64,000 nucleotides of DNA. It comes from Haliotis asinina. Lineage: Eukaryota > Mollusca > Gastropoda > Lepetellida > Haliotidae. The notes below the pieces were generated by a model. That model saw nothing but the letters and a program-made list of their open reading frames with translations, made no database searches and was not told the origin of the DNA. The position numbers were made by a program, and so were the translations under genes. Below, piece after piece: positions 34,101 to 45,139 of the stretch (positions within the stretch are counted from its first letter, which is position 1; the number at the start of each line of letters is the position of its first letter). The stretch covers positions 13,163,001 to 13,227,000 of the forward strand of contig NC_090295.1 in NCBI RefSeq assembly GCF_037392515.1, in the 5' to 3' direction.

Positions 34101-36982
34101 TGGGAACCCGTGCAGATCCCGGTTAGAATTGATCTTCAGAAACCCATGCTTGTCCTTTCCGCTCATGCCTTTATCAAATGTTCTTCAGTAACCTATGCTT
34201 GTCGTAAGAGGTGACTAACAGGATCGGGTGGTCAGGCTCGCTGACCCAGTTGACACATGTCATCGTATCCCAACTGTGTAGGTCGATGCACATGCTGTTG
34301 ATCAGTGGCTTGTTTGGTCCAAACTCGATTATTAAGTCCGGCGTCATGCACTCGGAATATTGCTGATCGCGGAGTAAAACACCAAGTACACAGAACAAAA
34401 CTAATACAAATTTACACACCCCAGATATTCCGGTCGGGAAAAAGCCATTGTCCGCAATGAGCATCGGTCGGATGAGGATGATGGAGCAGCCACAGAAGAC
34501 GAGAAAGACGATGAAGTTGGCGAGGTTGAGGATATTGTTAAAAGTCGCAGAGAGTTTCACACCCGATGTCAGCACCAAGGTTAACGTGAGACACACCAGT
34601 ACAGCGATCACGTCAAAGTAAGGTCGACCTGGAACACCATTGGAGAATGGTTAAATGTAAGTATACGAATATATTACCAGTGGCAAGACTAACAGCTAGT
34701 CTCTGAAATGAACATATTTAACTGAAAGAACGTTCATAGTGAAAAAAAATAATATAATGAAATGGAGCCAGGAGACTCCATCTTCATTTTCAGAGGCTAT
34801 GGAAAAATAGACTTGCCACATTTTCTAGACTTGCTGGGCTTTCTTGGATATTTATACTTCAGGGTCTGTACGACAGACTAACCAGTGGCCAGTGATCCTA
34901 TAACATGTCACTGGCTAAAGAAAGACCATTGCTATCGGATGAATGGAACTGAGATGCATTGCTCTGACCATGTGGTTCTAATCGTACTGTTGGCAGTATT
35001 TTCTTTTTTTCATTCTGCTTGTCCTGTTCTTGTTTTTTTACTGTTCATTGTTATTTTTCTTGGTTTTTTATTGTTTGATTTTCTTTTCTTTTTTTGTTTT
35101 GTAGGGATTTTTTTAGGATGGGTAGGGGTGGTGGTGGTGATGTTTGAGTGCTATTTGGTTATTTCTTAAATCTGTAGGATTTTAAGCTATTATTGTTGAC
35201 ACATTGAATTGTGTACGCGTTTACTGAGGTAAAAACGTACACCACAGGTGTGCATGCATTTAACAAATTTATGTAAAGTTTAAATATGTTTTATTTTTCA
35301 CATTCATACCTCATGAAACGAAAACATATTGAAACCAATTGTGAATTACATACAACATTTCAAATATTTACCAAGAAATGCACCGATGTACGTTGTCATC
35401 ACTTTTCCGTAGGAGTAGTTGCTCATGGTGTCCACGGCGGCGCTGAGTGCCACCGCGCTCGCTGCTGTCCCTATAGCATACTCCACCAAGAGTCCCCAGC
35501 CAATCACGAACGCAACAAGCTCACCAACAGTCACGTAGCTGTACATGTACGCAGAACCGGAAGTCCTTGGACAAAGAGCAGCTAACTCTGCATAGCACAG
35601 CCCTGTAAAACAAAAACATCACAAATGCATTAATTCAAACGTGGCAATAATCATAGGAAAGTATAATGTTTTAGGTACGTACGTGTCACTAGTTCTCACA
35701 TTGACTGGAAACTGCGTGTTAGACTTAATCTAATAGTCTTGAAGTTGTTCAGTGCATGGGTTCAGTGCATGGGTTCAGCGCAGTGCACTGCGAGGAGTTC
35801 CATGACTGAACACTGGCTTAAAAAGCCTGTCACCATGATGAAATTTGCCTTTCTGGCGGATTCAGCCATAAAAATATAATCCTGGTTTAACTTTTCTGAG
35901 ATTGAAATATGTCTGTTATCTGACCTCACCCTAAATCCAGGATATATACACGAAAACGGCAAGTAAGAAAATAGATAGAATATAGATTTTCATTCCCATG
36001 ACTGACATTTAAAATGACTTAGAACAACGTTAAAATCTCTCAAATATCTTTAAAAATCAGTCAAGCATCTAATGCCCTGGCAGCCGGATTCTGTCTGACG
36101 AAGACAATATTACATCTGGAACACTGGTTTATTTTAACTACCAACCATTGGTCGTATAGTTTCAAAACAGTACACCGTTAAATTAAGCAGCGGTCAGTGA
36201 CTGTGGCAATGCGACAATTATGAGAAACGCTCTGTGACTGAAGAGGCACGATGAGTCATAGTTACGTAATTCTAAACTGACGAACAAAAGAAAGTATACA
36301 TACTCTGATGGAGTTATTTTCTAAAAGTCAAAGCATGTGTATTTGTTGCTAAAATGCCATAGATGTGCCCTTCACGACACCAGTCTTACGTCCCGTTCAA
36401 GACATATCTGTCGACCTTCGTAACTTAATATTAATAAAATGTCGGCAGGAGCTGCCCTGCTGAGTTGTATTCTTTGTTTGAAGATCACATACGCATACGT
36501 TGTTACTAAATTGAACACTCCACCCACCTGAGAATGAAAACTTTTATGGGTAGACAACTTCCATAGCAAAAGATGACCTTTTGCTTGACGAAGGTGTTAG
36601 AATCTACACCGAAATGTCGCATCCACTGCAAGAAAGAAGTTGTCTATCCACAAGATTCTTCATCTTCATCATAGCAACTTCTAAAATGCCACATAAAGAA
36701 GTTCCACCTACCTGATAATAACGATCCGAATCCGGCTATGACAAAGGACAAGGCACCCCCCATCCCCGCGCCATTGGCAACAAGGCCTACGGTCAGATAC
36801 ATCCCAGCTCCACAGCAGCTCCCCACGCCGAGCGACACTAGATCAAAGGTCGTAAGACACTTCTTGAAACCTTCTCCTTGTTGGCCTTCCTCTTGGTCGA
36901 AGCATTTTGAAGTTTCCCCTCCGTCCTGAACGGCAGGGCGACGTCTTGTCGCCCGACGAAGGAAAGGTTTGACATACGCCAT
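28167..36982 (-). CDS. Cationic amino acid transporter (SLC7A, CAT subfamily), complete, eight coding exons
   Basis: Coding exons in order of translation are 36982-36712, 35602-35372, 34628-34420, 33596-33241, 32023-31899, 31060-30637, 30247-30120 and 28282-28167, all with GT-AG borders and matching phases: 619 residues, normal for a CAT protein. It should move amino acids such as Arg, Lys and ornithine across a membrane; the exact substrate cannot be told. Evidence: [12 protein letters not shown] at 51-62 (TM1 unwound segment), [20 protein letters not shown] at 92-111, TVGEL with Glu118 at the site of the key TM3 glutamate of mammalian CATs, [20 protein letters not shown] at 248-267, [15 protein letters not shown] near 350, [18 protein letters not shown] from 398, and [13 protein letters not shown] before the last two TMs. 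About 14 membrane spans are expected. The tail carries DKRPLL (604-609), an acidic dileucine sorting type. Which vertebrate paralogue is closest is not decided. The GTGTGT donor of exon 3 is weak but phase-consistent. Confidence 0.93.
28806..28976 (+). repeat. SINE family B, best full-length copy
   Basis: GGGCGGTGCCGTAGCCCAGC head, GCGTTCGATTCCCCACATGG B box, GGTACAATGTGTGAAGCCCC body, GCTGGAATATTGCTAAACGC tail block and a short CA-rich end. It lies in the last intron of the transporter, antisense to it, and is a good model for the family. Confidence 0.9.
29080..29182 (-). repeat. SINE family B, internal deletion
   Basis: AGCCGCTTTTAGCAATATTC, GGGCTTCACACACTGT and GGGGAATCGAACCCGGGTCA are present, but the ACCCATGTGG word is missing. 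Confidence 0.75.
29192..29288 (-). repeat. SINE family A fragment
   Basis: CGCCTCACTCAGCAGTGTTT through CGTCTGGACCACACAATCCA, adjoining the previous B copy. Confidence 0.65.
31178..31335 (-). repeat. SINE family A, diverged
   Basis: GCGGCGGTCTGTAAATTATC, GAGTCTGGACCAGACAATCC and ACATGTGTCAAACAAGTCAG are recognisable. It lies in a transporter intron. Confidence 0.75.
31563..31672. repeat. Hairpin MITE (TTTTCGAA ends), copy 1
   Basis: GGACCCAGATTTTCGAGGGT at the left pairs loosely with AGAGCTTCGGATATTTGGGA at the right. The core has AGACAGTCGTAAGTGC and its near-complement ACTTACAACTATCTTA. Confidence 0.7.
31687..31793. repeat. Hairpin MITE (TTTTCGAA ends), copy 2, next to copy 1
   Basis: GGACCCAGATTTTCGAAGTT pairs with GAGCTTCGAAAATCAAGGCC. 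It lies 14 bp after copy 1 and about 100 bp before transporter exon 5. Confidence 0.8.
32057..32205 (-). repeat. SINE family B
   Basis: TTTTACGCCGCTTTTATCAA, GGGCTTCACACATTGTACGC, GGGGAACCGAACCTGAGTGG and ACGCTTTAATCACTTGGCTA. It begins only about 35 bp before transporter exon 5 in gene direction, thus close to its acceptor. Confidence 0.8.
32697..32795 (+). repeat. T/G low-complexity tract
   Basis: GGTTTGGTTTGG followed by TTTTTGTTTG units and a T8G7 run. It is simple sequence in a transporter intron; an open frame here is an artefact of it. Confidence 0.9.
32895..33054 (-). repeat. SINE family B
   Basis: TTAGTTTGACGCCGCTCTTA, CCCAGCAATATCACTGGAGG, TGTGGGGAATGGAACCCGGT and CGCTTTAACCACTAGACTAC. 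Confidence 0.85.
33087..33212. repeat. Tc1/mariner-type MITE, second copy
   Basis: Left end TATACTGAACAGAAAAAGAA, right end GCGTTTCGTTTGCTGTTCAG followed by TATA. Same family as 19439. It lies just 28 bp from transporter exon 4 on its downstream intron side. Confidence 0.75.
33614..33727 (-). repeat. SINE family B, part
   Basis: GAGTGAGTGAGTGGGGACAT, CAGTGTACCCATTTTGGGAA and AAGCGAACGCTTTAGCAACT. The block between tail and body is deleted. Confidence 0.75.
33748..33888 (-). repeat. SINE family B
   Basis: GGGTGAGTGAGTAAGTGAGT tail, TTCACGCCGCTGTTAGCACT, GACACCAGAATCGAACGTGA and CGCTTTAACGACTAGGCTAC. The CACACTGTACCCATG part is missing. Confidence 0.8.
34173..34386 (+). repeat. SINE family A with a private 3' insertion
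   Basis: CAGTAACCTATGCTTGTCGT through GGCTTGTTTGGTCCAAACTC, then the unusual block TTAAGTCCGGCGTCATGCAC before GGAATATTGCTGATCGCGGA. The private block marks this copy as the relative of the one at 43942. Confidence 0.85.
34985..35170 (+). repeat. T-rich low-complexity intron tract
   Basis: Runs such as TTTTCTTTTTTTCATT and TTTTTTTGTTTTGTAG. No coding likely despite an open frame. Confidence 0.7.
36085..36125 (+). repeat. Hammerhead-like motif, Penelope-type
   Basis: TCTGTCTGACGAAGACAATA followed after a short stem by CTGGAACACTGG has the CTGANGA ... GAAC layout seen in Penelope terminal repeats. It is degenerate, and lies in the first coding intron of the transporter. Confidence 0.35.
36553..36652 (+). 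repeat. Hammerhead-like fold with closing stem, Penelope-type
   Basis: GGGTAGACAACTT at 36553 pairs with AAGTTGTCTATCC at about 36636. Inside sit TGACGA, a perfect five-pair stem GGTGT/ACACC, and GAAA followed by TGTCG. This is the layout of a hammerhead ribozyme with its closing stem, as carried by Penelope-like elements. It looks like an old fragment and activity is doubtful. Confidence 0.45.
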
Positions 36983-37042
36983 GTTCAGCGAAACGTGGTA
37001 CTGGCGCAGGCACTGTTGGAATCTAGGTCATGGCGGGCAAAT
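36983..37042 (-). other. 5' UTR part of transporter exon
   Basis: Upstream of the start codon (complement of 36980-36982) the minus strand has a good acceptor, TTCTGCTTTCCAG, ending at 37043. About 60 bases of 5' UTR would thus share the first coding exon, and a further noncoding exon must lie upstream. Confidence 0.5.
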
Positions 37043-37274
37043 CTGGAAAGCAGAAGGAGAGCTGCATATCCATACTTTGATTCTGTCTTATGCACATTAT
37101 TTACTTATTTAGTTCATGGAGATCAAGGTCTTTGTTATTTGCCACCTTATTATTACTTGTCCTTTCACCAAAGGTTCATGGCTGATTAAGAGACAATACG
37201 TACTATACCAACATCGTAACAAACAATGAAGAAGTTGATGTCAATAAAAATATGTTTGGTCTCCTACAAACAGT

Positions 37275-37490
37275 TTTAAACCTGTGAAGATCCGGGATAG
37301 AACTGATCTTCAGCAAGCCAAGATTGTCGTAAGAGGCGACTAACTGAATCTGGATCGGGTGGTCAACCTCGATGACTTGTTTGAAACATGTCCTCGATGC
37401 GTTTGATGTCAATCACTGGATTTTATGGTGCAGACATGATTATTGAAAGACCACCGTCATTAAGCTATAATACTGCGTTAAACAATAAAC
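37275..37490 (+). repeat. SINE family A
   Basis: CCTGTGAAGATCCGGGATAG, TTGTCGTAAGAGGCGACTAA, CAATCACTGGATTTTATGGT and an A-rich end with AACAAATAAA instead of the usual ACTC tail. Confidence 0.8.
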
Positions 37491-37499
37491 AAACAAATA

Positions 37500-38100
37500 A
37501 ACTAAACCGTTTTATGCCGTCATATCCTTCTAACTATTTTACATAGTCAAGTCAAGGACTTGCAGAGAGAAGAAATACAAGACATTCTGAAGCTCTACAA
37601 GTACTCGGTGTACAGAATGTATATGTATCTTTATACTGTGTTTAAGTAAATATTTAATGTTTACGCAAAAAATAACTACCGATGCAAATTACTGAGAGAT
37701 ATTGCTTAATGTCAGGTCACAATATGAGAGTAACGATTTGCAATCCACCTCACGATTTAAGTGGCGATGTGTGGGGAATGAGTTTGTTATTTACGGTATT
37801 TAACATTATTGTTTAATACTCAATTCTAAAATTACTGAATTCAAATACGTTTAAAGTTTAAAATATGTTTAAATCTTTACATGAAAATGCCTGTCGTGTA
37901 TTATCTCAGCGGTTTTTTTAAAACTAATTTTAATACCTAGCGTATAATAAGGCATTTACTGACTGAATTATATGCAGCGAAATTGGATGTGCAAATCAGA
38001 TTCTCGGGCACTTGCAAAACACAGTTGTACTTCAACCATAGTTAGCAATCTTGGTACAATATTAACATATATAGTATAACAAAACATGGCTAAGTTTATG
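37500..38100. other. Probable intron or intergenic, nothing recognised
   Basis: AT-rich sequence upstream of the transporter coding region with no feature I can support. Confidence 0.35.
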
Positions 38101-38104
38101 ATGG

Positions 38105-38260
38105 CTTATGTAAGCGGCGACTAACGGGGTCTAGTGGTCAGATCTTCCGTCTTGGTTGACACATGTATCTCGTATCCCATTTGCCTTGATCGATACTCAT
38201 CATGCTGTATTGTCGGGTATTTATGGAACATTGCTGGGTGCGGCGTTAAACAACAAACCT
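38105..38260 (+). repeat. SINE family A, shortened
   Basis: GTAAGCGGCGACTAACGGGG, TGGTTGACACATGTATCTCG and GGGTGCGGCGTTAAACAAC. The middle CACTGGATTGTCTGG block is partly deleted. Confidence 0.7.
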
Positions 38261-39643
38261 ACCTCGTTACTTTTTTCAGAAATTCTAGCTTATTACATTT
38301 GTGTTGATACACCACAAATCACACATGTAGGGCGGTAAACTCTCAAGAAATCAGCCAGATCACAGGGCTGGCTAGATGTAAACCTTCAACCTCTAACCAA
38401 AACCTACCTAACTATCTTCATATACTTGTCAAACCTTTTACCCGATTGTCGGGTAAGGAAATGTGTGAATCTTGCATTCCGTGTTGAAAATTACGCGTCC
38501 CGGTCGGTCGGGCAGGCAGGTATTTCGAAAGCTGGGACAGGTCCAAATTTTCTACCCGGGTACTCCCCCTCTACTACCCTACCCTACCCGGATATCCGTA
38601 ATGTTAATTCCTAACATCAAAATTGTATGAAATGGCAATATATTCCTCAGCTCGGAGGCTAAAAGTTAGAGTTCTTCGATATCTTACTGGAAAACACATA
38701 TAAGATGATCCACAACCTGACAAATGACCCCAATTTGCATACTTGGGAACGCCCCACAGAACGATCCACTTGAAACAAGAGGGAGGCGGGTTGTCTGATA
38801 AATATAGAGAAGTTCTTTTTCCCCGTGAGTTTCACGCATGACTTGTTATAGCACACTCGATTTGGGAACAGGTACAATCCCAACGAATTGAATCAACACA
38901 ATATACTGAGCAAATATGTTTAAGACCACCGATCCATTTCACGAAGCAAATGACATTTTCCTGGGTTTTTTTAAACAAAATTGTTGAATATCTAAAATGC
39001 TTGTCAGTGCCCCAATCATCTATTTATCTAAAGGTTAGCGTGGAATATCAGTATCGTATGCCTGAAATTGTAGTCTTATCATTCGAAGGAATATGCGGTG
39101 TTGATGTCATGTCACGGTTAGCATGTATTGCATGTGCATAATCGTCACGCTACCTGTAGCAGCCAAGTGTACTCGCCCAATTCGTTGTACCGCCTCTCTT
39201 GTCACAAATGCGTTTAGTGCGCAGGATCATCGAATATGTGTCTAGCAGTCACCATGCATTATATTCAAGAGAAGTGACTATAAAATATGTTAAATCTTCC
39301 AGGACAGTACAACCATTTTTCATCATGAAAGAATAACATATTTGGTTGTTTTATCCATTAGTCTCATAATCATGACTTCTTTAACTTCTTTATTCTCCTT
39401 CAAACACCCAGGGGTAACAGGCCTTGAGACCAAGGTGCCAAGGTCCGTCTCATTACCCACAAATCCGGGGTAATCGAATTAAACGTCCCAACCCCAGTAC
39501 AGGTGTCCGTCAGATAAGAGTGCTTTTAACATCGACCGGGCAGCGGAATCTGACAATGTAGGTGTGTCTGATTACAAAGGCAGATAGTCATTTGTCGTTT
39601 TATGACACGACCACCTCATCTTTCTTTAAAGGTAAATCATTCC

Positions 39644-39768
39644 CATGAAGGTCCGGGTCAGAATATTGGCCGCCATTAACCCATGCTTGTCGTAAGAGGC
39701 GACTCCACCCCTATACAGCTGTACTATTACTGAGTGCGGCGTAAAACTAAACCCCCTCACTCATTACA
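39644..39768 (+). repeat. SINE family A with large internal deletion
   Basis: The head GAAGGTCCGGGTCAGAATAT and CATGCTTGTCGTAAGAGGCG join directly to the tail GAGTGCGGCGTAAAACTAAA. About 130 bp is missing between. Confidence 0.8.
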
Positions 39769-40984
39769 TGCTGAATCAGCCCCACTTTCACAGTGTTTAC
39801 TACGATGATAGCCACCCGAAACTACCACCACTACCATGAAACATGTTTTATCATTATATTCCCTAGCACTGTGCTGTGTTTTCTGCTTTAATCCAGAGGG
39901 GAAAAGTCACCTTGTGTTAGAACCGGAAATCCTTGATTTCTGGCGGCCATCTTGGACGGCTTGGGTTTTTCAGAATGTGGGTCCCAAAATCGGTCACTCC
40001 CAGAAATGTTTTAACATGATATTCCCCATCACTGTGCACAGTTTCATGCTGTAGTCCGCCAAGTATTTTCACCCTCAGCCACTGCACTGTACCAACATCA
40101 ATACCACTATCTTATGTTCCCCTTATGTAACATATTGCTCGATGCCATTCAAGCTTCTTTGCGTGAAAGGCACTCCATATTAAATTATTACATCTGTCCT
40201 GTCATCCACTGGCGGAGGGCCACTTGTGTTTATTGCTTGCGAACTCTTAAAATGTGATATACTTTACTGTCACTTTATGAGAATTTACCATGTAGAGGTT
40301 GGCGACATCACTATCACCCGTCGTAAAATGGCAAAACCTATCACAAAGCCGTGACGAATAGATTTACCCTTAGATTCAGAAGCGACATAGACAGAACCTT
40401 GCTTAACAAATAAAAAATATCTAAACGAACTTTTTCTCGATACTGTTCTCTTTTGCGTCCCTTTGCATCTATGTATATGTCTCTTCAGATTTATTCGAAG
40501 GAAAGTGAAACCAATATATACTCACAGAAACGAATAAGTACAAGTGTCCCTTTATTTATGTCCAGAGTATTCACTCACAGTGCAACATATACCTTGTGAA
40601 AAACCTGGAAAAGAATAAAGGAACACTGGTCCTTCAATGTGTTCCCTTATTTGTTTCCATGAGTATTGTTATTACCAAAAATTGATTATCAGCAATTCAG
40701 TGGAAATGTAGTGGATGTATGGTCATATGTTTTATATACAAGAAATAATCCATCCTTCAAGACAGATCTTCACCTTACTGTGCATTGTCACGACATCGTC
40801 GCTTGCTGAAATCAATACTCACGAACATACGAAACAAAACCCGCCCCAAAGCTATCGTTGATGTTATCGTTGATAACGATTTGTTTTCAAACTCCGTTGA
40901 CCTGTATCATGGGACGATCTACCGCGAGCAACTTGAAAAAGCCTGCACCAACAGAGTCACGCCACATGTCCTCTTTAACCACGG

Positions 40985-41205
40985 ACCCGTGAAGATTCGG
41001 GCAAGAATTGATCTTCCATAACCCATGCTTGTTGTAAGAGGCAACAAGCAGGGTTGGGTGGTCAGACTTATAGTATCCCGATTACGTTGATCGACGCCCA
41101 TGCTGTTGATCACTGGATTGTTTGGTTCTGACCCAATTATTTACAGACCGCCGCCACATGTCTGGAATATTGCTGAGTGCGGCGTAAAACTAAACTCTCA
41201 TTCTC
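40985..41205 (+). repeat. SINE family A
   Basis: CCCGTGAAGATTCGGGCAAG, GCTGTTGATCACTGGATTGT, GACCGCCGCCACATGTCTGG and GAGTGCGGCGTAAAACTAAA. Confidence 0.85.
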
Positions 41206-41412
41206 TTTGACAAAGCTTACAGTTACAATTATATGTACGTAACCAGAAAACATTTAAGAACTCGTTGAAAGTTGTGTCTAGAATGATTTCGTATGAATGT
41301 ACCATAATTTCGTAATTTTCAACACCCAGTCTAAACTTAGGGTCAGTATTATCCCTTACACTGCTTGCAGTATAAGCAAGCAGTGTAATACAGAGCCTGT
41401 TTCAACACTCTA

Positions 41413-41646
41413 ATGTTCAGGAATTTTGACCAGATGCTAAGGTTTAAAGGTGTCATTATAAAAATCGTAAAGGAATTTTTTTTCAGAAACATTAAGTTAC
41501 AATGGATGAACATGGGGAATCCTTTAATTTGTCCTGAGCGTCTAAAAGAACTGCAGGTAAACAATATGAAGATTGTTATAAAATCTGTCATTAGCAGACT
41601 GGCGGACATTATAAACAAATACACGTGTATGTCAATATTTCTTTAA
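41413..41646 (+). other. Unrecognised 77-codon open frame
   Basis: The predicted product is Lys/Ile-rich (FKGVIIKIVKEFFF, MKIVIKSVISRLADII) and ends at a TAA. It may be a small exon or chance; no family recognised and no clear splice sites found. Confidence 0.15.
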
Positions 41647-41699
41647 AGGCGCTAGCCTCATGTGTACCAGCATTATCCATCGCCTCCAACTTGCTAATG

Positions 41700-42580
41700 A
41701 CGTATATAAAAATATTCTTGTTTCTCATTACCGTCCGACCCAAAAATTTGACCCGATCCTATGATAAATTTACTTTTTAACACTTCAGAAAAAATTCACC
41801 TTTGACTCACAAAATGTGCACGATTTTTAAATGAAATGAAAAATGTATAAATTGCCAAAGAAATTCAGTTTTCTTACAAAACAAAATACAATGTAATAAT
41901 AAATAATGCCCTTCCGTATCACATCTTTTGGAAAGAGTGACGAGAAACAAGAAAATATTTTTATGTGGCCTAACCTCATATTCGTTTTCGATAATAATTA
42001 CTGGTCAATAACTGTCAGCGCTCTATCTGATTAGGTAAGAAAACGATATGCTTAAACTTTGTCTTACCTCTCATATATCAACCCGACATGCTTTGACAAA
42101 ACTGAAATACTCGACAGCAGTTGTGCTCAACTTCTATCTCATATTCACAATTTGTCCACGCTCCGATTGGTGAATCTTTACAGTTATGAAGGCCGTGTGG
42201 ACAGGTGTTCGGGCAATTTAATTGCTAATGTCATTCATGTTCCATATGACCGCTAATAATTATTGACCAAGGTGCTCGTTGAAAGAAAGACATATTAGTT
42301 GATCGATACCTGCCATTTTACCTTGTGACGGCGTCACTCACGATAATGTCAACGTTGTAGGTGACGTGATAAAATACGTGTGATGCTTGACAAGAAAAGA
42401 CAAACAAACTGTATATGTTCTGCTATTAAACATGTCACGTGATGTTCTTAATCATTAATTACTTCCATGATTTTGCACGAGGACGTGTATGATATCTGCA
42501 CGAGTGCCTTGGTGACATTTAAACGTTTGACCTTAACGTAAACGTGTTGTTGGACGTTTGTGCTTTCCTTTTCTTGTTAT
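41700..42580. other. AT-rich, nothing recognised
   Basis: No exons or repeats that I can support in this stretch. Confidence 0.4.
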
Positions 42581-42582
42581 GG

Positions 42583-42690
42583 GGGCGGAGGGGTAGCCTA
42601 GTGGGTAAAACGTTCGCTCGTCACGCCGACGGGCTGCCTTGCTATAATTCTTGTGTCGCCCGCCATGATATATGCCGTTTTCATGATCCA
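42583..42690 (+). repeat. SINE family B, 5' half
   Basis: GGAGGGGTAGCCTAGTGGGT and TCGCTCGTCACGCCGACGGG are an excellent tRNA-like head. The B box is lost and the copy ends in GTCGCCCGCCATGATATATG. Confidence 0.8.
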
Positions 42691-42927
42691 GCTATGTGAC
42701 CGCAGTGTGCAAAGCATCGAGCCCGAACACGGTTTTCAGCACCTGGGGCGATGGTACTTATACACTGCGGGAGGGGACATTATACGCCCACATCTGATGA
42801 TGGCCACAAACTGAACTAACAAGAAATATTTATTCGTTAGAAATGTGTTTGAGAAAGGTATTGCATTCGCGACTGGACCTAAAGCGTGCACTGTGTTGGT
42901 GTCTGTTTTCACACGATTGACATTTTA

Positions 42928-43068
42928 AGTGAGTGAGTGAATGTGGTTTTACGCCGCGTTTAGCAATATGCCAGCACCATCACGGCGGGGGACATCAGAA
43001 ATGCGTTTCCCACATCATACCCAAGTGAAGAGTCGAACCCGAGTATTCAACGCCTTAACCACTATTGG
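42928..43068 (-). repeat. SINE family B
   Basis: AGTGAGTGAGTGAATGTGGT tail, TACGCCGCGTTTAGCAATAT, CACGGCGGGGGACATCAGAA and GAAGAGTCGAACCCGAGTAT. Confidence 0.85.
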
Positions 43069-43759
43069 ATGAATCAAATTCTCATGTAAACACTTTCTTT
43101 TGCACTTCAGTTTATGAGGAAGTATGCAGTAACTGTCAGCTCTCGTTGGACGAACCCGGTAGCTGTGTCGCGAACCGTTTCGGTTGGTACAAATTAGAAA
43201 TAGCAACTGGAGTTCTGTTATGATGGAATGCAGCTAAAAACTATGATGATATGACCTTCCCACTTCAGTCTGTTCTGCAGCAAATGCTTTTGAACTTCAG
43301 TTAACATGCTCATTACGGTGAACAAATTGATTAGAATATTTAACTATACATGCATAATCTAACCTAACGCTCCGTTAGCCAGTAATATCGTCATGCGTGC
43401 AATCAATAAAATGATGCTTTTTTGGTTTCCATATCGATCTGAACCTGCCAGGTTAAAACATACAATGCTGGCTTCAGACTCTACGTGCATTTTGTCTAAA
43501 CCAAACTATCCTGTCATACATCAAAGATCATTTATCAGGTGAATGAGCAAGGTTTGTTTTATACAGGAGTCAGTAGTTGTACCATCCGGCCTGTGTAAAA
43601 CCAGGGAGATTATATGTTGTAGATTATCCCTGGGTGAAATGAGACCGTGGGTTGAAAGAATGAATGACGTCGCATTCAAGATTAATGTATTTAGGTATGA
43701 GAATTTGTGTTTTCTACATTTTGCGGGTGAGTGCTTGCTTGAGTGATTGTGGGTGTTGG

Positions 43760-43867
43760 TTGGTTTTTAACGCCGTACTCAGCAGTATTCCAGCTATATG
43801 ACGGCGGTCTGTAAATAACTGAGTTTGGACCAGCCAGTCCAGTGATCAACGGCATGAGCATCGGTCG
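43760..43867 (-). repeat. SINE family A, 3' part
   Basis: TTTTTAACGCCGTACTCAGC through GATCAACGGCATGAGCATCG. It stops sharply at 43867, where sequence copied from the transporter gene begins. Confidence 0.8.
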
Positions 43868-44168
43868 AATGGCATTTTCCCGACCGGAATGTCTGGGGTG
43901 TGTGAATTTGTTTTAATTTTGGTCTGTTTACTTGGTGTTTCACTCGGAGTCCGCACTCAGCAATATTCCGAGTGCATGGCACCGGACTTAAAAGTCGAGT
44001 TTGGACCAAACAATCCGCTGATTAACAGCATGGGCATCGACTTACACAGTTGGGTTACGATGATATATGTCAACCAAGTCAGCGAGTCTGAACAACTAAT
44101 CCCTTTAGTGGCCTCTTACGACAAGCATACGTTGCCGAAAACTAATTCTGACCCAAATGTTCACGGGC
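43868..44168 (+). repeat. Inverted copy of transporter exon 3 end plus its intronic SINE A
   Basis: AATGGCATTTTCCCGACCGG and AATGTCTGGGGTGTGTGAAT match the last 26 coding bases of transporter exon 3, its GTGTGT donor and the following intron (34446 downward). The match continues through TTACTTGGTGTTTCACTC into the SINE, including the private block GAGTGCATGGCACCGGACTT also seen at 34330-34355. An intron-bearing copy in the opposite orientation, 9.4 kb away, is a DNA-level duplication, not a processed copy. Confidence 0.85.
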
Positions 44169-44239
44169 AATCAAGAATGTACCCTAAATACATCCCATTC
44201 ATTGACAATGTATGGGTGTTCTCGGTAATTACAGATTGA

Positions 44240-45135
44240 TATTTTCATTGTATTTTGAAACGGCGTATCTACCATGATGCAAAATAACCCGAGCTTACAC
44301 ATTATTGTTGCTAAATGAGTTGGGCAAGCTCTCAATACTATCTGAATACAAAGCTTTGCAACCTATCGGGCTTACACGAAGAAAATAGCTTGCTACACGT
44401 TTGTTAAACCTTTGTCGACCATTTACATGACTTTTTGCTATTTCTTCATCGTAATGATTTATTAGGGAAGTATAATGACAGTGAGCTCCATCAATTATGA
44501 ATATTTACTTTCGTCCTTTTCGACTAGTTAAATGTTATGTTTGAAATATTGAACAGCGAGAATTCCACACAAAACACATTATCGATTGGTAGAGAAAAAG
44601 TAAAACAGAAATCGCACATCAAATCTCGCTCATGTTCACCTATACCTAGCGCTTACAAGGCACATCTGACATGCCGATGTAAAACGCGAAAACAAGCACA
44701 TAACGCATACACAAGCCCTGAGCATACCCGGGCAAAACGCATATCCGGGCATTCAACGTATTTCTTTGTACCCAGAGCATTGCTTGGCTAAAAATACAAC
44801 ATGAGTCGTTTACCAACAATATCTCTCGTTCCAGACTGTCTTAACGAACCATCACATGTCACACATATTCGTCACTGCATGACATTGCGACAGCCTTTAA
44901 TTCAGATACCTCTCTGTTGAACACATAACATGATTTTGTGTAACTGATACGTTGAAGAAGCATGCCAACGTGTTTACGGGCAGACGCGTTATATCGAGTA
45001 ATGTAAACACGCCATAGGCGATTTTACCAAAGCCTTTCTCTCAAATACCACTTGACGTGAGTGGTAACTAACATATATTTAAGTAGTATAATGACAGAAG
45101 ACATCTGTTAATCTATTAAACGTCATTTAATTGTC
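44240..45135. other. Probable intron or intergenic, nothing recognised
   Basis: No convincing exon or repeat. An open frame at 44537-44791 looks like chance. Confidence 0.35.
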
Positions 45136-45139
45136 CTAC

